DNA of 10,315 nt, taken from the NCBI GenBank assembly GCA_011524845.1, contig WTJL01000093.1, positions 1-10,315 on the forward strand, given 5' to 3'. Position numbers and translations under genes: made by a program. The DNA is from Flavobacteriales bacterium. GTDB lineage: Bacteria; Bacteroidota; Bacteroidia; Flavobacteriales_D; Sanyastnellaceae. Positions 7,726-10,315 of the stretch are shown one piece after another (positions within the stretch are counted from its first letter, which is position 1; every line of letters begins with the position of its first letter). A model generated the notes under the pieces. The model saw only the letters and a program-made list of their open reading frames with translations, did not search any database and had not been told where the DNA came from.

Positions 7726-7733
7726 CAAAGGTA
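7726..7733 (-). promoter_or_regulatory. -7 box of the mazG promoter (TACCTTTG)
   Basis: On the - strand, TACCTTTG matches the Bacteroidota TAnnTTTG element perfectly and is followed by GCCC and then the mazG ATG. Transcription from it would begin at or within a few bases of the start codon. The -33 element is not convincing: the nearest TTG (7761-7759) lies 25 bp upstream rather than 19-20. The assignment therefore rests mainly on the -7 box and its position. Confidence 0.5.
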
Positions 7734-7829
7734 GCCAGCGTTTTGTGCCCTGCGTGACCAAGAATGTGCAGGAATCGAACCACTTTTGTGGTGCCTTGTT
7801 TGCATGTTTGCACCCTCAATTCACGAGCC
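7734..7829. promoter_or_regulatory. Divergent mazG/thioredoxin intergenic region
   Basis: This short region must carry the control signals for both divergent units. A perfect 5-bp inverted repeat, ACCAC-TTTT-GTGGT, lies at 7779-7792 and could be an operator or a small hairpin. On the + strand CATGTTTG at 7803-7810 is one base off TAnnTTTG, but no TTG stands 19-20 bp before it, so the thioredoxin promoter is uncertain. No RNA gene is supported. Confidence 0.35.
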
Positions 7830-8135
7830 ATGAAATTGCCAGACTTGATCGACCAAATCAAAAGCCAACCCCGCCTCTTCATCCGCTTCCACGCTTCGTG
7901 GTGTGGCGTGTGCAAGCTGTTGGCTCCCCATGTGAATTCCCTCAAGTCCGACGAAGCCTTGAGCGAAGTGACGTTCATTGACGTCGATGTGGAAGAACAT
8001 TTGGACGTGAAGCAAGCCTTCAAAATCAACGACCTCCCCTACTTCGCAGGATTCAAGGACGGAGCATTGATCGAGGAATTTGCCACGGCGAAGAAGGACA
8101 AGGTCACTGAACTCGCCCAAGCCTGCGCGTCATGA
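7830..8135 (+). CDS. Thioredoxin-like protein with WCGVC active site
   Basis: This small (101-residue) cytoplasmic thioredoxin-fold protein probably reduces or exchanges disulphides in a partner protein. The active site is Cys25-Gly-Val-Cys28 within HASWCGVCKLLAP; the second middle residue is Val rather than the Pro of classical WCGPC. The cis-Pro loop is at Pro70 (INDLPYFAGFKDG). Alignment of RFHASWC with the DFWAEWC of E. coli thioredoxin puts Arg19 where the buried, catalytically helpful Asp26 normally sits. The start at ATG 7830 gives a normal thioredoxin N-terminus without a signal peptide; an in-frame ATG at 7764 would add 22 unlikely residues. The stop overlaps the next gene as ATGA, so the two products are probably made together. 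It is more likely a dedicated redox partner than the main cellular thioredoxin, though that is inference. Confidence 0.88.
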   Translation: MKLPDLIDQIKSQPRLFIRFHASWCGVCKLLAPHVNSLKSDEALSEVTFIDVDVEEHLDVKQAFKINDLPYFAGFKDGALIEEFATAKKDKVTELAQACAS

Positions 8136-8371
8136 ATGCTGCTGAAATCCGGAAACTCATCGCCGAGCACGACATGCCTGCCTTGGACAAGCTCGAGCAG
8201 GAGGTGTACGCGTCGATGGACGACGACGCCAACGACGTGGCCGAACTGGGCGACCGCCTCACCAACATTTTGGGCGCCAAACGCGTGCTGGAAGAAGCCG
8301 AGAAACAAGGGGTCGAGCCCAAAGTGGCCCTGAGGACGTTCTTCAAAGACGTCCGCAACATCATCGGGTAA
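8132..8371 (+). CDS. Small helical protein coupled to thioredoxin (DUF6952-like)
   Basis: This is a 79-residue, acidic, apparently all-helical protein with no signal peptide, membrane segment or Cys. Its start overlaps the thioredoxin stop by four bases (ATGA), so it is translationally coupled. The second half (VAELGDRLTNILGAKRVLEE, followed by a stretch ending ALRTFFKDVRNIIG) resembles, from memory, the small flavobacterial family labelled DUF6952, which I also recall next to thioredoxin and peroxiredoxin genes. No function is established that I know of. The context suggests a partner or substrate of the thioredoxin. The reading frame is supported by the overlap, its ending just before a terminator-like hairpin, and its non-random acidic/helical composition. 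The gene itself is well supported; the family name is tentative. Confidence 0.78.
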   Translation: MNAAEIRKLIAEHDMPALDKLEQEVYASMDDDANDVAELGDRLTNILGAKRVLEEAEKQGVEPKVALRTFFKDVRNIIG

Positions 8372-8373
8372 CC

Positions 8374-8400
8374 CCTCCGAGAAACTCGGGAGGTTTCATT
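8374..8400. terminator. Hairpin between convergent transcription units
   Basis: CCTCCGAG (8374-8381), loop AAA and CTCGGGAGG (8385-8393) form a GC-rich stem of eight pairs with one bulged G, followed by TTTCATT. It begins three bases after the stop of the small thioredoxin-linked gene and reaches almost to the stop of the convergent gene. It is probably an intrinsic terminator for the + strand operon, although the T tract is short. On the - strand the tract after the stem is poor (GGGGTTACCC), so termination there is less certain. Confidence 0.6.
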
Positions 8401-10315
8401 CTCCGCACGTCGAACCGTACGCCGACAGGAAGTCGAGAAGGTCGAGGGTGCTCACCACGCCGTCTCCGTTGAGGTCGCCTGTGCACGGCTCCACCAGCTC
8501 CAGCTCACAGCTTCCGTCGTCGATCAAGGCTGCGGGGTCGTAATTGGATGCGTCCGGGAACGTGCATCCTGAGCATTCTTCGTAGGTGCAAGAGCCGTCG
8601 TCTTGGGTCGCCTCCGGGTCGTAGTTGCACGCAAGAACGAAGGTGCATCCTCCACACGTTTCGCGCTCGCACGAGCCGTCGTCCAGCATCGCAGAGGCGT
8701 CGTAATTGCACGCCCACACGTACGTGCACCCCGCACACGAGGTGAATTCACATGAGCCGTCGTCTTGGGTGGCGGCGCTGTCGAAATTGCACGCCATCGC
8801 GTAGGTGCATCCCTCCCCATTGCCTTCTTCCTCCGACGAAGACGCGACCAAGCCCATGCCTGCAAGGGTGGACCACCCTTCAAACCACATCGGAGCCTCT
8901 GGATCCAATGCCCCGTGGAACACCGCTGGCTCCAGCCGTTCGTCGGTCGGCACGTAATACGGATTGACCGTGCCGGTGGACGAGGCACGAGGGTCCAACC
9001 CGTCCACCACCACGCCGTTGCTGAGTTCAAAGGCGCCATCGACCAAGACCTGCTCAATCACATTGGTGCTGTCCGTGAGCCATCCCTCCAGTGCTGCCTG
9101 AGCGCCGTAGTTGCCCTGGTACCGACCGCGCAACACGTCTCCCCCTTGGGAAGCATCTCCCCAAATCCGCCAATTGCGCAGCGACAAAAAGCCGTATTGC
9201 GAGGCAAGCATGGCGTTGAAGCCATCGCACGTCAAGTAGTGTTGAATTTCCACCCCGGCGTCGGACACCCCATGCACCACGGAATTCACCCAATCTCCAC
9301 CGGGCAAGCTGTGGTAGCTCGCCGCTTGCGGGGCGCCGTTGGTGATGAACGTGAAGTTGGCCATGGCCGGCAAGCAGTACGGCTCGCTCGAGGGGTCCAT
9401 GTTGTTGTCCTGCACGTCGTCCCCCTCTGCATCGTACACAAACGATGGCCCGGGAGGGTTGGTGGCTTGCGCGAGTGTCGTGTCCTGAATGCCCAACAGG
9501 TATTGGGCCGACCCTTGCCAACCTTGGTCGCTTTCAAAAGCGTCTTCTGCATGGAACGCCGACACAATGTGCCGAACCTCCACCATTCCCCCGAGGATGT
9601 GCAATCCGTCGTCCGCGGACGACAGCAATTCGATGTATTCCACCACCGTGCCGGATCCACATGCGCCAAGTTGCAACAGGTCGGTCTCGTTTCCGTTGCC
9701 AAACTGCGTCCAACCCAAGTTGGTGCTGCCGTGGCGAATGGACATGTGCCTCAACACGCCTGAGGAACCTGTGGGGTCCTCGTTGCTGCCGTACACCTCT
9801 CGGTCTTGGCCACTCAGGTCGACAATGCCCTCGATGCGGTCCTCTCCTGTTCCCACGCCTGTGGTAAAGAAAGGCGCTCCAAAAAACGAGAGGTCAAGGT
9901 GGAGGGTGTTGGTTTGGCCTGCACCGCACAACGCAAGCCCGCCCCATTGGCCGGTCACATCGAGACCCACCGATCCGTCCATCGGGTCGCCCAGAAACGA
10001 CATTTGAATGGGACACGAGGAAGTGCCTTGCGCGTCCAAATACGCCCCCCGGGACACCACCAGCGCCCCCGGATACACGTCGTACGTCACGTCGCGCACG
10101 CTGCCCACACCAAAGTTCACGGGAACGTCCAATTCAGAACGTCCCTCTCCGGCCATGCCAAGCACCACCGTGCCGGGCTCCATGGTGAGCGTGTCGGCCG
10201 CGTTCACGAACACTTGTTCGGTCAAGACGTACAGATGGTCACACGTCCACGTTACGGAGCCCACTCCGGCGCCGTCGTTGTCGGTCACCCACACCGTGTC
10301 GCGCTGGGACACCTC
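8396..10315 (-). CDS. Surface beta-helix-type protein with Cys-rich repeats and EF-hand end (5'-truncated)
   Basis: The frame stays open to the right edge, so the N-terminus, with any signal peptide, is missing; the GTG near the edge is not a trustworthy start. Numbering the residues from that GTG (10312) gives 638. Residues about 25-300 resemble secreted Bacteroidota proteins with right-handed beta-helix character: LTMEPGTVVLG (42-52), RGQWGG-like GQWGGLALCG (121-130), GVLRHMSIRHGST (185-197) and SSADDGLHILGG (231-242). Residues 501-602 hold four Cys-rich units at an exact 27-residue period. The end has one Ca-binding loop, DLNGDGVVSTLD (613-624, ligands Asp613, Asn615, Asp617, Ser621, Asp624), like half a dockerin. 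No type IX secretion tail is visible. A structural or adhesive surface role is likely, but no enzymatic motif is seen. The neighbour to the left is convergent and unrelated. Confidence 0.85.
   Translation of the reverse strand, partial: EVSQRDTVWVTDNDGAGVGSVTWTCDHLYVLTEQVFVNAADTLTMEPGTVVLGMAGEGRSELDVPVNFGVGSVRDVTYDVYPGALVVSRGAYLDAQGTSSCPIQMSFLGDPMDGSVGLDVTGQWGGLALCGAGQTNTLHLDLSFFGAPFFTTGVGTGEDRIEGIVDLSGQDREVYGSNEDPTGSSGVLRHMSIRHGSTNLGWTQFGNGNETDLLQLGACGSGTVVEYIELLSSADDGLHILGGMVEVRHIVSAFHAEDAFESDQGWQGSAQYLLGIQDTTLAQATNPPGPSFVYDAEGDDVQDNNMDPSSEPYCLPAMANFTFITNGAPQAASYHSLPGGDWVNSVVHGVSDAGVEIQHYLTCDGFNAMLASQYGFLSLRNWRIWGDASQGGDVLRGRYQGNYGAQAALEGWLTDSTNVIEQVLVDGAFELSNGVVVDGLDPRASSTGTVNPYYVPTDERLEPAVFHGALDPEAPMWFEGWSTLAGMGLVASSSEEEGNGEGCTYAMACNFDSAATQDDGSCEFTSCAGCTYVWACNYDASAMLDDGSCERETCGGCTFVLACNYDPEATQDDGSCTYEECSGCTFPDASNYDPAALIDDGSCELELVEPCTGDLNGDGVVSTLDLLDFLSAYGSTCGE
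8507..8812 (-). repeat. Four 81-nt coding repeats (27-residue Cys-rich units)
   Basis: Within the surface-protein gene, units begin at residues 501, 528, 555 and 582, an invariant 27-residue step. The consensus is GCTxxxACNYDxxAxxDDGSC, then a six-residue linker that carries a fourth Cys (TSCA, ETCG, EECS). The fourth unit reads DASNYD, so Ser replaces the second Cys. The nucleotide copies have diverged considerably, arguing for old, selected repeats rather than a recent slippage product. The fixed Cys spacing and Asp-rich DDGSC suggest disulphide-linked, possibly calcium-binding modules; that is inference. Confidence 0.9.

Noticed and set aside
7023..7757. A 244-codon frame antisense to mazG
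   Set aside because: mazG is clear from its two metal-binding domains; the antisense product has no family features.
7771..7781. GGTTCGATTCC on the - strand, identical to a tRNA T-loop (B-box) consensus, possibly a tRNA remnant or attachment site
   Set aside because: The flanking bases do not form a T-stem beyond two pairs, and no acceptor stem, anticodon arm or CCA can be found, so it is probably chance.
8507..8812. 81-nt periodic repeats as a possible CRISPR or tandem satellite
   Set aside because: The period is an exact multiple of three within an open frame. Conservation is at protein level (Cys, Asn-Tyr-Asp, Asp-Asp-Gly-Ser-Cys), and the copies differ at nucleotide level.

Overview
The window looks like a stretch of chromosome from a GC-rich, probably marine, member of the Bacteroidota, most likely a Flavobacteriales/Cryomorphaceae-like lineage. 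Three things point there. The promoter ahead of ffh fits the Bacteroidota consensus (TTG, 19 bp, TAnnTTTG). None of the start codons I placed has an evident Shine-Dalgarno purine block. The last gene encodes a large surface-type protein ending in Cys-rich 'GCT...ACNYD...DDGSC' repeats and a single EF-hand/dockerin-like motif, an architecture I associate with that group. The lineage is inference; no rRNA or other taxonomic marker is present.

Layout. Positions 1-212 are an AT-rich non-coding leader with the ffh promoter. From about 213 to 4435 four genes run on the + strand: ffh (SRP GTPase), folD (one-carbon folate enzyme), ribD (riboflavin deaminase/reductase) and an EamA/DMT-type permease. 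FolD and ribD overlap by 4 bases and ribD and the permease by 7, so the last three are probably translationally coupled. Convergent to them, on the - strand (4446-6809), is an exported M1-family zinc aminopeptidase. Also on the - strand (6921-7721) is mazG, a two-domain NTP pyrophosphohydrolase, with a perfect -7 box almost touching its start codon.

Divergent from mazG, on the + strand, is a small operon of a cytoplasmic thioredoxin-like protein (7830-8135) and a 79-residue conserved-looking small protein (8132-8371), again joined by an ATGA overlap. A hairpin at 8374-8393 separates this pair from the convergent, 5'-truncated gene for the surface beta-helix/repeat protein (8396 to the right edge, - strand).

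Functionally this is mainly housekeeping: protein targeting, folate and flavin metabolism, nucleotide-pool cleaning and thiol redox. To it are added two secreted or surface proteins. I found no mobile element, CRISPR array, tRNA/rRNA gene or defence system. The more interesting items are the thioredoxin with Arg at the buried-Asp position and its coupled small partner, the possibly leaderless mazG, the permease coupled to ribD, and the strictly 81-nt periodic Cys-rich tail.
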